64,000 nt of DNA, from NCBI RefSeq assembly GCF_030145185.1, contig NZ_JAQYWB010000011.1, positions 37,447-101,446 on the forward strand. The letters are read 5' to 3'. The position numbers were made by a program, and so were the translations under genes. Positions within the stretch are counted from its first letter, which is position 1, and each line of letters begins with the position of its first letter. This stretch comes from Desulfoluna sp. GTDB taxonomy: Bacteria > Desulfobacterota > Desulfobacteria > Desulfobacterales > Desulfolunaceae. This document shows, in pieces, positions 1 to 9,219 of this stretch. Below the pieces are notes generated by a model. It did no database searches. It was not told the origin of the DNA and saw only the letters and a program-made list of their open reading frames with translations.

Positions 1-441
1 CTTGATGAGGCGCTTGCTGCGTCCTTGCTTTTGTTTACGGTCGATGCCTCCGATCCGGCTTTTCGGTCTCAATTGGCGGTGACGCAATCGGTTCTGAGCG
101 AGATCGGTGGCGAAAAAATTCCAAGCCGGCTGATCCTGAACAAAATTGATAAACTTACAGCCGATGCCTTGGAAGCGCTGCAAGGTGAATTTCCCGATGC
201 ACTCTTTGTCTCTGCGCATAACTCCGAGGATGTTGCGGCTCTGAGAGATAAAATTCTTGCGTATTTTCAGATCAATATGACTGAAGAAACGCGAGTGATT
301 CCGTACGACAAAGGGCAGGTCTTAGGGCAGTTAAGAACCAAGGCCAGTATCCTCAATGAATCCTACGATGAAACAGGGACGGAAGTGACATTTAAAACAT
401 TTCCGGAGACATTGGCCTGGCTTAAAAAAATGTTGGATTAA
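1..441 (+). CDS. hflX: GTPase HflX, C-terminal part (gene cut by window edge)
   Basis: The reading frame is open from base 1 and ends with TAA at 439-441. The visible part starts in the middle of the G domain: DEALAAS followed by LLLFTVDASDP matches the switch II/G3-G4 interval of HflX, and LILNKIDKL is the G4 NKxD guanine-specificity motif. The rest is the short C-terminal domain ending in WLKKMLD. HflX is a ribosome-binding GTPase that splits stalled or hibernating 70S ribosomes under stress. The N-terminal domain and the Walker A motif lie outside the window, so integrity cannot be judged. Another Obg/HflX-class GTPase is possible but less likely given the VDASDP context. Confidence 0.85.
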   Translation, partial: LDEALAASLLLFTVDASDPAFRSQLAVTQSVLSEIGGEKIPSRLILNKIDKLTADALEALQGEFPDALFVSAHNSEDVAALRDKILAYFQINMTEETRVIPYDKGQVLGQLRTKASILNESYDETGTEVTFKTFPETLAWLKKMLD

Positions 442-553
442 GGGCTTAACGCTCGCTTTTCAAGGGATGCGGGGGATGCGGGGACAGACCCCATCCCTTT
501 ACCCTTCCTCTTTCCCTCCTTTTTATTTCTTTATCGTTTATACGTTTTATCAT

Positions 554-2407
554 TTAGAAGGTGACGGTGATCTCATAGACCCCGTTGCTCATGGTGATGT
601 TGCAGTGGGTGCCCAGCTTCTTGAAGACAGTCAGCATCTGGCTGTTGGAGTTGAGGACGTCTGCGGTAAACCCTTTAAGACCTCTTTTTTTGGCGATGTC
701 GGTGAGCATGGCGAGCATGCCGGTGGCGATGCCCATGTTCTGAAAGGCCTCGTCCACGACAAAGGCCACCTCGGCAAATCCTTCCTTTCTTCCCTGTACG
801 AATCGGCCTTCGGCCACCAGACGTTCTTTGTCGGCTCTGCCGCTGAGTCCCACGATGGCGATGGTGCGGGTGTAGTCGATGTTGACGTACTCCTGCATCT
901 TTGCGTGGGGCATGGCGGTGACGGGGGTGAAGTAGCGGTAGTACACGGCGGTATCGGAGAATCGGTAGAAGAGTTTTCGCATGCCCTCTTCGTCGGAGGG
1001 GCGGATGAGGCGGAAGTTGATCACCTGGCCGCCTTTAAAGGTTCGGGTGCGTTGGATCTCTGACGGGTAGGTGTGGGCGGAGTTCTCGATAAATATCTGG
1101 TCGGGGTAGAGGATGTGGCTCTCCCGGGCAGCAGCCACGAGGGCGGCGCGGTCGTCGGGGTGGGCAATTTCGATGAGGGCCTGGGCTCGTTCACGGACGG
1201 TGCGTCCTTTAAGGCTGGCCACGCCGTATTCGGTCACCACCAGGTCCACGGATTCGTGGACGGAGAACTGGTTGGGGTAGTTGTCCACGCTGCAGGTGAT
1301 GTTGGATTTGCCCTGAAGGTTCCGGCTGGCCAGGGCAAAGATCGTGCATCCGCCTCGGGAAATCTCGGCGCCGTTGAAGAAGTCGATGACCTCCGAGGGG
1401 CCGGTGGCGATGTTGCCTTTGCCGGTGTGGAGGGCGAACCGGCATTTTAAGTCCACCTTCCGGGCGTGAACGATGGTGACCACCGAGGGATTTTTGCCGA
1501 TCTGCATGGGGCTGAAGACCCGATTGATGGCCTGGAATTCTACCATGGGGTTGCCGTCGAGCCATTTTAAGAGTTCGAGGGATCCCAGGGCGTAGGACGT
1601 AAGGGATTTCCCCTGATAGATTTTTTTGTTGCGGTTGGTAACGGCCCCGCTGTTGATAAGATCCATGAGGGCGTCGGTGACAAAGGGGCTGTGAATTCCC
1701 AGGTTCTTTTTGCCTCTCAGGTGGCGGGGCAGGGCTTCGAAGAGGGGGCCGATGGAGTAAGAGAGGCAGCTGCCGTCTTCGATGACCGAGGCCACCTTTT
1801 CTGCCACGCCGTCAAAGACCGCGTCCACGGGCCAGCGTTCGAAGACAATGGGGGGGTCGTCGGAGAGGACAAAACAGTCGAAATCAGAGATGGGTACAAA
1901 GGTATCCCCGAAGGTGCGGGGGACGTTGTCGTTGATCTCGCCGATGACAATGGTCGCTTTGTCGATGGCTTGCCTGGCCACGTCCACGGCCGTGCCCAGG
2001 CTGCAGTAGCCTGAGTCATTGGGGGGAGAGACCTGAATAACCGCCACATGGACATCGATGTGGTCCGAGGCGAAAAGATTGGGGATCTCGGAGTAGCGGC
2101 TGGGGATATAGTCCACGTGCCCTTTGGAGATGGCCTCGTCGGCCACCCAGCCGGAAAAAAAGGTTTTCAGGCGAAACCGGTCGGCAGCGAAACACTCGGG
2201 ATTGACAGCGTCACCAAAGCTGAGGATCTGGATGAGTTCCAGGTCCTGGATGTTGGGGGCGGTGGAGGTCATCAGCGCTCGGACCACGGTGCGGGGTTCG
2301 GCCGCACCCGTTCCGATGAAGATACTCATTCCGGGTTCGATATCTTCAAGGGCCTCTTCGGGGGTAACAATCAGCTCTTGAAGTACTTTAGAGTAGTCTC
2401 GTACCAT
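554..2407 (-). CDS. Acetyl-CoA hydrolase/CoA-transferase fused to C-terminal GNAT acetyltransferase
   Basis: About 617 aa. The first ~430 residues form the two-lobed CoA-transferase family I fold of the acetyl-CoA hydrolase/4-hydroxybutyrate CoA-transferase type (FIGTGAAEP near the N-terminus; STDYxNQF-like and TEYGVASLKG segments in the second lobe). The last ~150 residues are a GNAT domain starting at FRLIRPSDEEGMRKLF, with the acetyl-CoA loop QNMGIATG. The fusion suggests acyl-CoA transfer or hydrolysis whose acyl-CoA state is sensed or used by the GNAT part; the substrate cannot be read from sequence. The frame stays open upstream to an ATG at 2542, but that codon lies inside a dispersed repeat, so I chose the ATG at 2407 (MVRDYSKV), which puts the family core about ten residues in. 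Neither start has a strong ribosome binding site. Confidence 0.88.
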   Translation of the reverse strand: MVRDYSKVLQELIVTPEEALEDIEPGMSIFIGTGAAEPRTVVRALMTSTAPNIQDLELIQILSFGDAVNPECFAADRFRLKTFFSGWVADEAISKGHVDYIPSRYSEIPNLFASDHIDVHVAVIQVSPPNDSGYCSLGTAVDVARQAIDKATIVIGEINDNVPRTFGDTFVPISDFDCFVLSDDPPIVFERWPVDAVFDGVAEKVASVIEDGSCLSYSIGPLFEALPRHLRGKKNLGIHSPFVTDALMDLINSGAVTNRNKKIYQGKSLTSYALGSLELLKWLDGNPMVEFQAINRVFSPMQIGKNPSVVTIVHARKVDLKCRFALHTGKGNIATGPSEVIDFFNGAEISRGGCTIFALASRNLQGKSNITCSVDNYPNQFSVHESVDLVVTEYGVASLKGRTVRERAQALIEIAHPDDRAALVAAARESHILYPDQIFIENSAHTYPSEIQRTRTFKGGQVINFRLIRPSDEEGMRKLFYRFSDTAVYYRYFTPVTAMPHAKMQEYVNIDYTRTIAIVGLSGRADKERLVAEGRFVQGRKEGFAEVAFVVDEAFQNMGIATGMLAMLTDIAKKRGLKGFTADVLNSNSQMLTVFKKLGTHCNITMSNGVYEITVTF

Positions 2408-2484
2408 GGGCAACGTGTCTCGCTTTGAATTAAGGAGGGCGACCGAGTAACTTACCGTAACAGGGTCAGTTTTTGAATGGAGAT

Positions 2485-2636
2485 GTCCGAGCCCGGACAT
2501 TTCACGAAAATCAGATAGAATACCGTGGATTACATTTTGCATTTTTGAAACAACGGAAAATATGACTGCAAAGAACTGTCATTACGGATTATTCATTCGT
2601 TCTGATTGCTTTCTCATGAAATATCCGGGAGAGCGG
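2485..2636 (+). repeat. Dispersed intergenic repeat, copy A
   Basis: A block of about 115 bp (2519-2636) is roughly 85% identical, in opposite orientation, to 38460-38600. It ends with the core CTCATGAAATATCCGGG at 2613-2629. A second core-like element lies on the minus strand at 2492-2504. The block spans the upstream ATG (2540-2542) of the CoA-transferase gene, so that codon may belong to the repeat and not to the gene. Confidence 0.75.
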
Positions 2637-2763
2637 TCATCCTTATTTCTTAAGGTAGTCGTTGCCGAAGGGAAAAGGAAGCAAAAAGTGCAGGTAAAAG
2701 GGAGATTGTGTTTGATGGGCGATGGTGCAAAGCGTCCCTTTTTCCTGGGGGTGGAGGAAGGGG

Positions 2764-3048
2764 TCAGGCTTGAAGAGGACGGGGCTGTTTATTTTGCCTG
2801 GCCAATTCCTCTAATCGGGATTCGACCCAGGCACGGAGTGTGCGTCTTTTGTCAAAGCTTTCCGCATGGTAGTTAAGGACCCACCAGAGTTTGTTGAGCG
2901 CCTGGGGATCGGACGCACAGAGGGAGAGGGTCTCTTTCATGAACCGGTGTTGCCGGGGATTTTTTGCCAACTCCTCATAGAGGTCCCGGCAGGTTCGGAT
3001 GGTGTGGGGGGGAAGCTGAAAGGATGTGATGGCGGCTTTGCTGATCAT
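2764..3048 (-). CDS. Small conserved-looking hypothetical protein
   Basis: 94 aa, not recognised. CGGAGG sits 6-7 bases before the ATG, a strong ribosome binding site that argues for a real gene. The product is soluble and charged, with a predicted helical body (DLYEELAKNPRQHRFMKET; then LNKLWWVLNYHAESFDKRRTLRAWVESRLEE in overlapping stretches) and no membrane segment or Cys motif. It stands alone between the CoA-transferase gene and the FGE-fold operon, all on the minus strand. Confidence 0.65.
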   Translation of the reverse strand: MISKAAITSFQLPPHTIRTCRDLYEELAKNPRQHRFMKETLSLCASDPQALNKLWWVLNYHAESFDKRRTLRAWVESRLEELARQNKQPRPLQA

Positions 3049-3241
3049 GGGTGGCCTCCGGGAGGGTTGATGGGGTGATCCTAATCGCTCATGCGATTTG
3101 CCTGCATGGGCAATATAGAGGGCAGGCGCGGGCTTTTTATTTGCGGCACGGTAAAAAACAGGAGGGTATGGCTTGGATTGTATGTCGGCGGCGGGCGGGA
3201 TGTCTATAGGTTATATTCCCGTTTCCCCAGGCCTCTGGTTG

Positions 3242-4789
3242 TCAGAGCCCTTCGGGGGGGATATCCAGGACAAGGCGGAAGCCGATATAAGCCCCCTTGT
3301 CTTCTGCGTTGGCGCTGTTGCGGTGGGCACCTCGGATGCTGTCGATGCCGTGGAACCAGCTTCCGCCCCGAGTGACACGGAATTCGCCATTTAAGGGGCC
3401 TTGTGGATCCTTGGAGATGGGCTGGCTGGGGTAGGGCCCGTACCAGTCGCTGCACCATTCTGAGACGTTTCCGTTTATGTCATAGATATTCCACAAGTTG
3501 GCGTGTTTTGTGGCTACGGGGTGGGGGGCCTCTCCGGCGTTGGGGCGGAACCATGCATAGGTAGCGGCATCTTCGCCGGACTGCACCCAGGGGTCGAGGG
3601 TCCCGGTGCGGGCGGTGTATTCCCACTCGGCTTCTGTGGGGAGTCGGAAGCGCCCTTTGCCTTTGTACTGGGCGTTGAGCTTGGTGATGAATCGCATGGC
3701 ATCCTGCCAGTAGATATTTTCCACCGGACAGTCGCTGCCGCAGAAGGGAAACCCGGAAGGGTTGTTGCCCATGACCAGTTCCCACTGGGCCTGGGTCACT
3801 TCCGTGGTCTGCATGTAAAAGGGGCGTTTCAGTTGCACCCGGTGAAGGCGCTCATCGGGGCGGCGGCCCGGTGTCTGTTTGGGGCTGCCCATGTCAAAGG
3901 AGCGGGGGGAGATGAAGACGAAGCGCATGCCGGGCAAGGGGCCTTCCACGGCATTGCGCAGGGACATGAGGATGCGGGCAGCCGGCAGTTCATCGGATTG
4001 AATGCGGGCCAGGTGGGCCACGGCCTCAAAGGGTGCCGGGGTGCTGACCGGGAATTGGGTGAGGGCCTTTCCCTGGGGATCGGTGATGATGAAGCGGGTG
4101 AGCCGCAGGCGGACGCCGCCCTCCTCATTGGGTTCGGGGCTGTAGTGGGGCCGTACCTTGATGTCGTGGCGCAGTTTCCAGATGGTTTCTGCTCGATCCC
4201 GGTCCGGGTAGGTCCAGGTTTCCCTGTAGAGGGTGCCCTTGTGGTTGATGGTGACGGGAAAACGGAAGGTGTCGGCATGGGGCCGCTGCACGGTTATGGT
4301 GGCGGTGTCACCGGTCACGAGGCACCCGTTGTTTTGAAGCCGGGTGATGGTTTTGGCCATCGGGCTCAGGCATTCAAGCTGGGCCTTCAGCCAGCTCACC
4401 TCGGTTTTTGCCACCTGAATATGCAGTCCGCCCTGGCGTTCCAGCTCGGTCAGGGCTTTGCGGTTGGCTTTCCGGACCGTGGCCAGATCCTGTCGGTGAC
4501 GGGCCAGGCGGTCTTTGTACTCCTCGGTGGTTTCAAACATGCCCTTGGAGGCTGGCTGCGTCGGGTTCTCTGTTTTGAGGCTGTTGAGTTTCAGGTAGTA
4601 GGCGCGCTCGATGTCCCGAAGTTGATTCAGGTGCCGGGATTCCAGCCGTCGGCTCTCGGCACGGTATCGTTCAAGGGTAGCCGTCAACTCGGACAGGACC
4701 CGAGAGCTGGTGGCGGGCTGGGCTGCAAAGGCAGGGGTGACCGAGGCAAGGTAATATGTGGCGACAAGGAGCAGGATCAATCGTGGCAT
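3242..4789 (-). CDS. Secreted FGE/SUMF-fold protein with N-terminal coiled coil
   Basis: About 515 aa. The start at 4789 (MPRLILLLVATYYLAS) gives a classic signal peptide ending near AFAAQ; the frame remains open further upstream but would bury the signal. Residues ~30-130 are a long charged coiled coil. The C-terminal ~230 residues are an FGE-sulfatase domain: FDMGSP, TTEVTQAQWELVMGNNPSG, RLPTEAEWEY, NGNVSEWCSDWYG and RGGSWFHG. The two cysteines that follow RGGS in true formylglycine-generating enzymes are absent (RGGSWFHGIDSIRGAHR), so sulfatase activation is not expected and a binding or structural role is more likely. It is the last gene of a three-gene minus-strand operon, 7 bp after the preceding gene. 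Confidence 0.85.
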   Translation of the reverse strand: MPRLILLLVATYYLASVTPAFAAQPATSSRVLSELTATLERYRAESRRLESRHLNQLRDIERAYYLKLNSLKTENPTQPASKGMFETTEEYKDRLARHRQDLATVRKANRKALTELERQGGLHIQVAKTEVSWLKAQLECLSPMAKTITRLQNNGCLVTGDTATITVQRPHADTFRFPVTINHKGTLYRETWTYPDRDRAETIWKLRHDIKVRPHYSPEPNEEGGVRLRLTRFIITDPQGKALTQFPVSTPAPFEAVAHLARIQSDELPAARILMSLRNAVEGPLPGMRFVFISPRSFDMGSPKQTPGRRPDERLHRVQLKRPFYMQTTEVTQAQWELVMGNNPSGFPFCGSDCPVENIYWQDAMRFITKLNAQYKGKGRFRLPTEAEWEYTARTGTLDPWVQSGEDAATYAWFRPNAGEAPHPVATKHANLWNIYDINGNVSEWCSDWYGPYPSQPISKDPQGPLNGEFRVTRGGSWFHGIDSIRGAHRNSANAEDKGAYIGFRLVLDIPPEGL

Positions 4790-4796
4790 GGTCAAA

Positions 4797-5147
4797 CTAA
4801 CTCTTCTGGCTGACGGTGTGTTGGTGACGGATCCGGTGGAGAAAGGCCAGAACATCTGCAATCAGTTGACCCTCCGGCACATTAGACGCTGGGGTGACGC
4901 TCAGGGTGTAGTTTCCAACGGGAATGATGATGAGAGACGCCCCGGCACTCCGGATGGAGACACTGATCGGTGGCGCCAGAGGCGTCTCCTGGGTCGTCCC
5001 GGCCCCCTCTGTGGCGACTTGGGCCAGCTCTTTGCAAAAGGTGTCCGTGGCATTGCCTGCCATGCGGCGACCCTCGGCGGAGACAAGACAATAGGACTTG
5101 ACGCCCTTGATACGGGCAATTTTGATAAAGTCCAATATGGTGGTCAT
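4797..5147 (-). CDS. Roadblock/LC7-like small protein
   Basis: 116 aa. The pattern of a self-presentation strand (SYCLVSAEGRRMAGN), a central helix and then two strands (ASLIIIPVGNYTLSVTP) followed by a helix is what Roadblock/LC7 proteins show; this is a fold inference, not a firm family hit. Such proteins usually pair with small GTPases or with each other. Its ATG overlaps the TGA of the upstream gene (ATGA, 5144-5147), so the two are probably translated as a coupled pair, and the FGE-fold gene follows immediately. No catalytic motif is seen. Confidence 0.7.
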   Translation of the reverse strand: MTTILDFIKIARIKGVKSYCLVSAEGRRMAGNATDTFCKELAQVATEGAGTTQETPLAPPISVSIRSAGASLIIIPVGNYTLSVTPASNVPEGQLIADVLAFLHRIRHQHTVSQKS

Positions 5148-5779
5148 GGCGTCGTTTTCCCTTTGTTTGTCTTTTCGCCGGATGTGAAGATTCCTTTAGC
5201 TTTTTCGGCGTAATGGCTTCGTTTGTTGGTGTCGGTAATGGCCGCGGCGATGAGATCCGAAAAATGGTGTAATCCCTTGAAAGAGGGATCTTCCCGGTCG
5301 ATCCACTCGTTTAGAGCCTTTTGGAAGAGGGTCTGGGGCGGTGCCTCGATGACCTCTTCGAGGAGTTTCATCATCGGAACGAGCCAGGCCCCCAAGGCCC
5401 CGGCCATGACGGCGTCGGGCGTGAGGATGGAAAAAGCCTCATCGGCCCGCTGTGCATCGGTTTTCGGCAGGGTCTGGGCGGCTTTGTGGAGGGCGTCCAG
5501 GGCAGAGACACTGCAATCCGGTTGATGCTGTACGGCCAGGACCCAGTTCAGGGGCAGGGGCCGAAGGGTGACGCAGGTGGGTCCGAAGGAGAGGCACACC
5601 TCGTGGCTCTCGGGGATCAGCCGGGTGGCGTTGTGATAAAATTGGTTGAGGTGATGGGCGGGGCAGGGTGGGGCATCGGTACGGTTGGAACAGGCATGGG
5701 CCACGGCTTCGTCGGGGGTGATAACGAAAACACTTGAAACAGCAGGAAATTTATCCAAAATGGCGATGATTAAGTCCAT
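5144..5779 (-). CDS. Roadblock/LC7-like protein with C-terminal helical extension
   Basis: 211 aa, first gene of the three-gene operon. Residues 1-95 resemble a Roadblock domain (SVFVITPDEAVAHA, then CLSFGPTCVTLRPLPLNWVLAVQ, close to the typical LxxRPL-xxxLLAV strand pair). Residues ~100-200 are mainly helical (GAWLVPMMKLLEEVIEAPPQ) and the tail is Lys/Thr rich. GGAG lies very close to the ATG. Together with its coupled partner it could form a Roadblock heterodimer; no GTPase gene is adjacent. Fold assignment is by eye. Confidence 0.65.
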   Translation of the reverse strand: MDLIIAILDKFPAVSSVFVITPDEAVAHACSNRTDAPPCPAHHLNQFYHNATRLIPESHEVCLSFGPTCVTLRPLPLNWVLAVQHQPDCSVSALDALHKAAQTLPKTDAQRADEAFSILTPDAVMAGALGAWLVPMMKLLEEVIEAPPQTLFQKALNEWIDREDPSFKGLHHFSDLIAAAITDTNKRSHYAEKAKGIFTSGEKTNKGKTTP

Positions 5780-6150
5780 AGTCTCCGGATCGGGCAGGGT
5801 TTAGGGGACGAACGGTGTACAGTCTTCAGCGGGTGAGAGGGAAAAGGGCCTGTTTTCCATCCACACGAAGCTGCAGGGGTATCCGTCCGGGAACCTCTGA
5901 GTTGAAATCGTAAGAATTCTTGATAGTCACCCGAAAGTGTACTATTTCAAATCATCTCGAATCCGCCATTGGTTGGCGAAAGGACGCTTACTTGGGGCTA
6001 TTTGCTCTAAATATTAAATCCGTTGCCATGATTAGCCGATAAAGGGATTATATATGAACGTCTGGAATGAGTCAAATGAGTGATTGACCGGTGGGTGGGA
6101 CATCGGCGGCAAGAGCAGGGCCGTCATGTTGCAGGGAAAGGGGGGTGGGA
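5780..6150. other. Divergent intergenic region
   Basis: About 370 bp between the minus-strand operon and the plus-strand sensor kinases, so it should carry both promoters. It is AT-rich at 5940-6050. A small CGCC/GGCG hairpin is visible near 5965-5980. I see no convincing sigma-70 or sigma-54 promoter and no gene. Confidence 0.4.
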
Positions 6151-9100
6151 GTGCAGATTGATCAGTTTGATGTGGGGCTGATACCGCCGCTGTTGTCTGT
6201 CTATTTGAGCGTGTGTTTTTCCCTGTTTGCCTTTGCCCGGAGCCGTCACAGAAAAGAAATTCTTTTATTTGTCCTTCTTTGTTTTCTGGTGTCGATGAGG
6301 CCGGTTCAGTTTTTGGTGCAGCGTGTGGTGACAGATGTTGGGGTGCTGATGCGGTTTGAACGGGGCATCCTTTTTGGCTACGCATTTATCCCTTTTGTGG
6401 GCGTTCTTTTTTTTCATCGCATTCTCAAGATACGTAAGCCTCGGATAGAGGCCGGTCTTTTTGCCTGCAGCCTCCTGATGGCTATGGGATCGATGGGACC
6501 CTGGCTTCTTGCCGGTCTTCAGACCTACCCCTGGGGCGTCATCGGCAAGGCTGGCCCCTTTTTCCCTCTCTATGTTGTCTACGCCGCCGCCTGCTTCGGA
6601 TACATGGTGCACTGCACGGTGACGGCCATGAAGATCTCCCGGGATCGCGAGGTGTGGCTTAAGCATCGGTATCTCTTTGTCTCTCTTCTGGGGGGGACCT
6701 TCCTTCTTTTTGGCACGGCCTTCGAATTTACCGGATTTACCGGAAATTCCATGTACCCCATTGTCAATTTCATGTTCGTCCCCTTGGGGGTGATGGCCTA
6801 TGGGGTCCTGCGTCATCGCATCTTAGATATCTTTACTGTGGTTCATATTGCCTCTTTCCGTCTGATCTATGGGGGGGTGTTTCTTCTCCCCAACCTTCTG
6901 ATCTTTTATGCGTTGAAACCTCTGCTTGACGGCGAACATGTGTTGCCCCTGATTTTTCTGCTGCCCCTCTGGTATGCCGTGAATCATTTTTGCGCCGTTC
7001 GGATTCATCCGGAAGTGAGCCGGCGGTTCAACCGTTATCCCCATCATTTGAGAACGGCAGAAAGTAAATTTGCCCGGGATCTTCTGATCTTGCGGGACAC
7101 CCGGAGCCTGGTGACCGAATTCGGTGAGTTGGTGCGCTCCACACTTTGCATCGGCTCTATTCGATTTTTTTTCGCTCCCGTGGGTGATCCCGTGCATTTG
7201 ACCGACATGGACGGGGAGATTGTCACCTTAAATGAGGCGACGACGGCTTGGCTTGTGACGGCAGATTGCTTTATCGACCCGTTTGTTTTGACCTCAGACA
7301 GCCTGACCCCTCCCCCAGGGGTGCGCATCGATCTTATGGCCCTGTTTGACAGGTATGACGGGCTGTGTCTGGTGCCTCTGGTGCAGTACGACCAGCTGAT
7401 TGGGCTGGTGGTGTTTGCAGACAAGCAGGGCAGCGTGTCGATGATGCCCATGGAGATAAAATTTCTTGAAAAGGTGAGTCGGTATCTCTCCATCGCCCTG
7501 TACAACTCACGGGTGTATCAGGCCGTCACCTCGGTGAAGGATCAATTGGAACTCAGACGCCGGGAACTTTCCCGGGAGATTCTGGAGCGCCGCCGTGCAG
7601 AGGAGAGTCTCCGCCGCAGTGAGGGCCGTTACAACATTCTGGCGGATAATATTCTCGATACCCTGGTCGTGGTGGGGGTCAACGATCAAATGATTAAATA
7701 TGCCAGCCCGTCGTGCCAGGAACTCACCGGCTATACCCCTGAGGAAATTGTGGGGGAGGCTTTTCTGGGTTTTTTGACGAAGAGTTCCGGCAGGGAGCTT
7801 GCCCAGATGGTTCCGCCGTCGCAGGAGGGGGGCTCTTTCATGGTAGAGCTGGAGCACATACGCAAAGGGGGCGCTCCGGCTTGGGCAGAGGTGTCCGGCC
7901 ATTTTATTGCCACCGGAGATGGGGGCATGGAGGTGGTGGGGTTGGCCCGGGATATCTCCGAACGCCGGGTGGCAGAGATGGAGAAGGAGGAGCTGCGGCA
8001 AAAGCTTCGGCAGGCCCAAAAAATGGAGTCCATAGGGGTTCTGGCCGGTGGCATTGCCCACGATTTCAACAACATCCTGATGGCTATTTTAGGGTATGCG
8101 CAGCTTGGGGCCATGTATCTTGAGGACAAAGACAGCAAGGCGTCAGGGGTTTTGGCTCAGATTGAAAAAGCGGGCCTGCGTGCCAAGGAGTTGATCTCTC
8201 AGATTCTTGCCTTCAGTCGCCAGGACGAACAGGCCCGGCGTTCCGTGGATTTTGCAACCCTTACCCGGGAATCTCTGGGGTTGATACGGCCCATCATTCC
8301 CGAGGGGGTGGCCATTCACAGTGATTTTCCGGAGGCCCCGGTCAGGGTGGTGGCCGATCCGGTGCAGATTCATCAGATTGTGGCCAATTTGTGCACCAAC
8401 GCCTCCCATGCTCTGGAAGGGGTGGCGGGGGGTGGCATTGAGGTGAGGGTGTGTCGCACCACCCTGGATGCGGGGGAGGCCAGGCGTCATGGGCTGGAGC
8501 CTGGGGCTTTCGGCTTGTTGCAGGTGTCGGATACCGGTCATGGGATGGAGGCTGACATCAAAACCCGTATTTTTGAGCCCTACTTTACCACCAAGGGATT
8601 GGGGAAAGGGACCGGCATGGGCCTGGCCGTGGTTCAGGGGATCATCCTGAGTCATAACGGCGCGGTGGTGGTGGAGTCCAGCAAGGAGAGAGGCAGCCTT
8701 TTTTCTGTTTACCTTCCCGAGGCGCAAGGGGAGACCGAGATTTTATCCAGTCCGCACGAGGCGGGTAAGGTCTGCGGCGGGCGGGTGCTGTTTGTCGATG
8801 ATGAAACCATGCTGGTGGATCTGGCTGGAGAGGCGTTGTCCCGCATGGGGTTTGAGGTCGTGGCCCTGGATGATCCCGAAGAGGCGGTGGCGGTTTTTGC
8901 TCGGGATCCGAGCGGTTTTGATGTCGTGGTGACCGACATGACCATGCCGCATATGTCGGGTTTGAAGCTTGCCGAGCGCATTCGCGCTTTGAATGAGAAG
9001 ACACCGGTGATCCTCTGCACCGGATTCAGCAACGAGCTTCTGGGCAGAAGGCATGAGGACATGGGGGTATCGGCGGTGCTCTTTAAACCGGTGCCCATGA

Positions 9101-9174
9101 AGGAGCTGGCAGAGGCCATTCACGGGGTTCGGTGCGCACCGCCCGAGGTGTTGCAGGAGAGTCCGGTTTCATAA
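6151..9174 (+). CDS. Membrane hybrid sensor histidine kinase/response regulator (7TM-GAF-PAS-HK-REC), first of a tandem pair
   Basis: About 1007 aa. Residues ~1-240 hold seven or more hydrophobic helices of the histidine-kinase N-terminal 7TM type. A GAF-like domain (~310-460), a short coiled coil, a PAS domain (~500-620), a HisKA dimerisation domain with phospho-acceptor His637 in GGIAHDFNN, a HATPase domain with GHGMEADIKTRIF and the GKGTGMGLAVV G2 box, and a receiver with Asp929 follow. The terminal receiver and absence of an HPT domain suggest phosphotransfer to an external partner. The start is GTG 6151 (alternative GTG 6145), preceded by AGGGAAAGG at 6133-6141; the frame is open to 6091 but those residues do not look like the family. 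A full-length paralogue follows 45 bp downstream. Confidence 0.9.
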   Translation: MQIDQFDVGLIPPLLSVYLSVCFSLFAFARSRHRKEILLFVLLCFLVSMRPVQFLVQRVVTDVGVLMRFERGILFGYAFIPFVGVLFFHRILKIRKPRIEAGLFACSLLMAMGSMGPWLLAGLQTYPWGVIGKAGPFFPLYVVYAAACFGYMVHCTVTAMKISRDREVWLKHRYLFVSLLGGTFLLFGTAFEFTGFTGNSMYPIVNFMFVPLGVMAYGVLRHRILDIFTVVHIASFRLIYGGVFLLPNLLIFYALKPLLDGEHVLPLIFLLPLWYAVNHFCAVRIHPEVSRRFNRYPHHLRTAESKFARDLLILRDTRSLVTEFGELVRSTLCIGSIRFFFAPVGDPVHLTDMDGEIVTLNEATTAWLVTADCFIDPFVLTSDSLTPPPGVRIDLMALFDRYDGLCLVPLVQYDQLIGLVVFADKQGSVSMMPMEIKFLEKVSRYLSIALYNSRVYQAVTSVKDQLELRRRELSREILERRRAEESLRRSEGRYNILADNILDTLVVVGVNDQMIKYASPSCQELTGYTPEEIVGEAFLGFLTKSSGRELAQMVPPSQEGGSFMVELEHIRKGGAPAWAEVSGHFIATGDGGMEVVGLARDISERRVAEMEKEELRQKLRQAQKMESIGVLAGGIAHDFNNILMAILGYAQLGAMYLEDKDSKASGVLAQIEKAGLRAKELISQILAFSRQDEQARRSVDFATLTRESLGLIRPIIPEGVAIHSDFPEAPVRVVADPVQIHQIVANLCTNASHALEGVAGGGIEVRVCRTTLDAGEARRHGLEPGAFGLLQVSDTGHGMEADIKTRIFEPYFTTKGLGKGTGMGLAVVQGIILSHNGAVVVESSKERGSLFSVYLPEAQGETEILSSPHEAGKVCGGRVLFVDDETMLVDLAGEALSRMGFEVVALDDPEEAVAVFARDPSGFDVVVTDMTMPHMSGLKLAERIRALNEKTPVILCTGFSNELLGRRHEDMGVSAVLFKPVPMKELAEAIHGVRCAPPEVLQESPVS

Positions 9175-9198
9175 ATATTCGGGGGTTTCAGGCAGGGA

Positions 9199-9216
9199 CG
9201 TACCGGCTGCGGTACG
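9199..9216 (+). promoter_or_regulatory. Perfect stem-loop just before the second kinase start
   Basis: CGTACCG-GCTG-CGGTACG forms a 7-bp perfect stem with a 4-base loop, ending 3 bases before the ATG at 9220. The only Shine-Dalgarno-like sequence (CAGGGA, 9193-9198) lies on the far side, so folding would bring it next to the start codon. The effect on translation is inferred. Confidence 0.45.
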
Positions 9217-9219
9217 GTA

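Noticed and set aside
3503..4813. Long plus-strand open frame opposite the FGE-fold gene
   Set aside because: No domain, no ribosome binding site, Gly-rich shadow translation of a well-supported minus-strand gene.
5940..6000. Sigma-54 promoter near TTGGCGAAAGGACGCTT
   Set aside because: The spacing between the GG and GC elements is one base short of the strict sigma-54 requirement.
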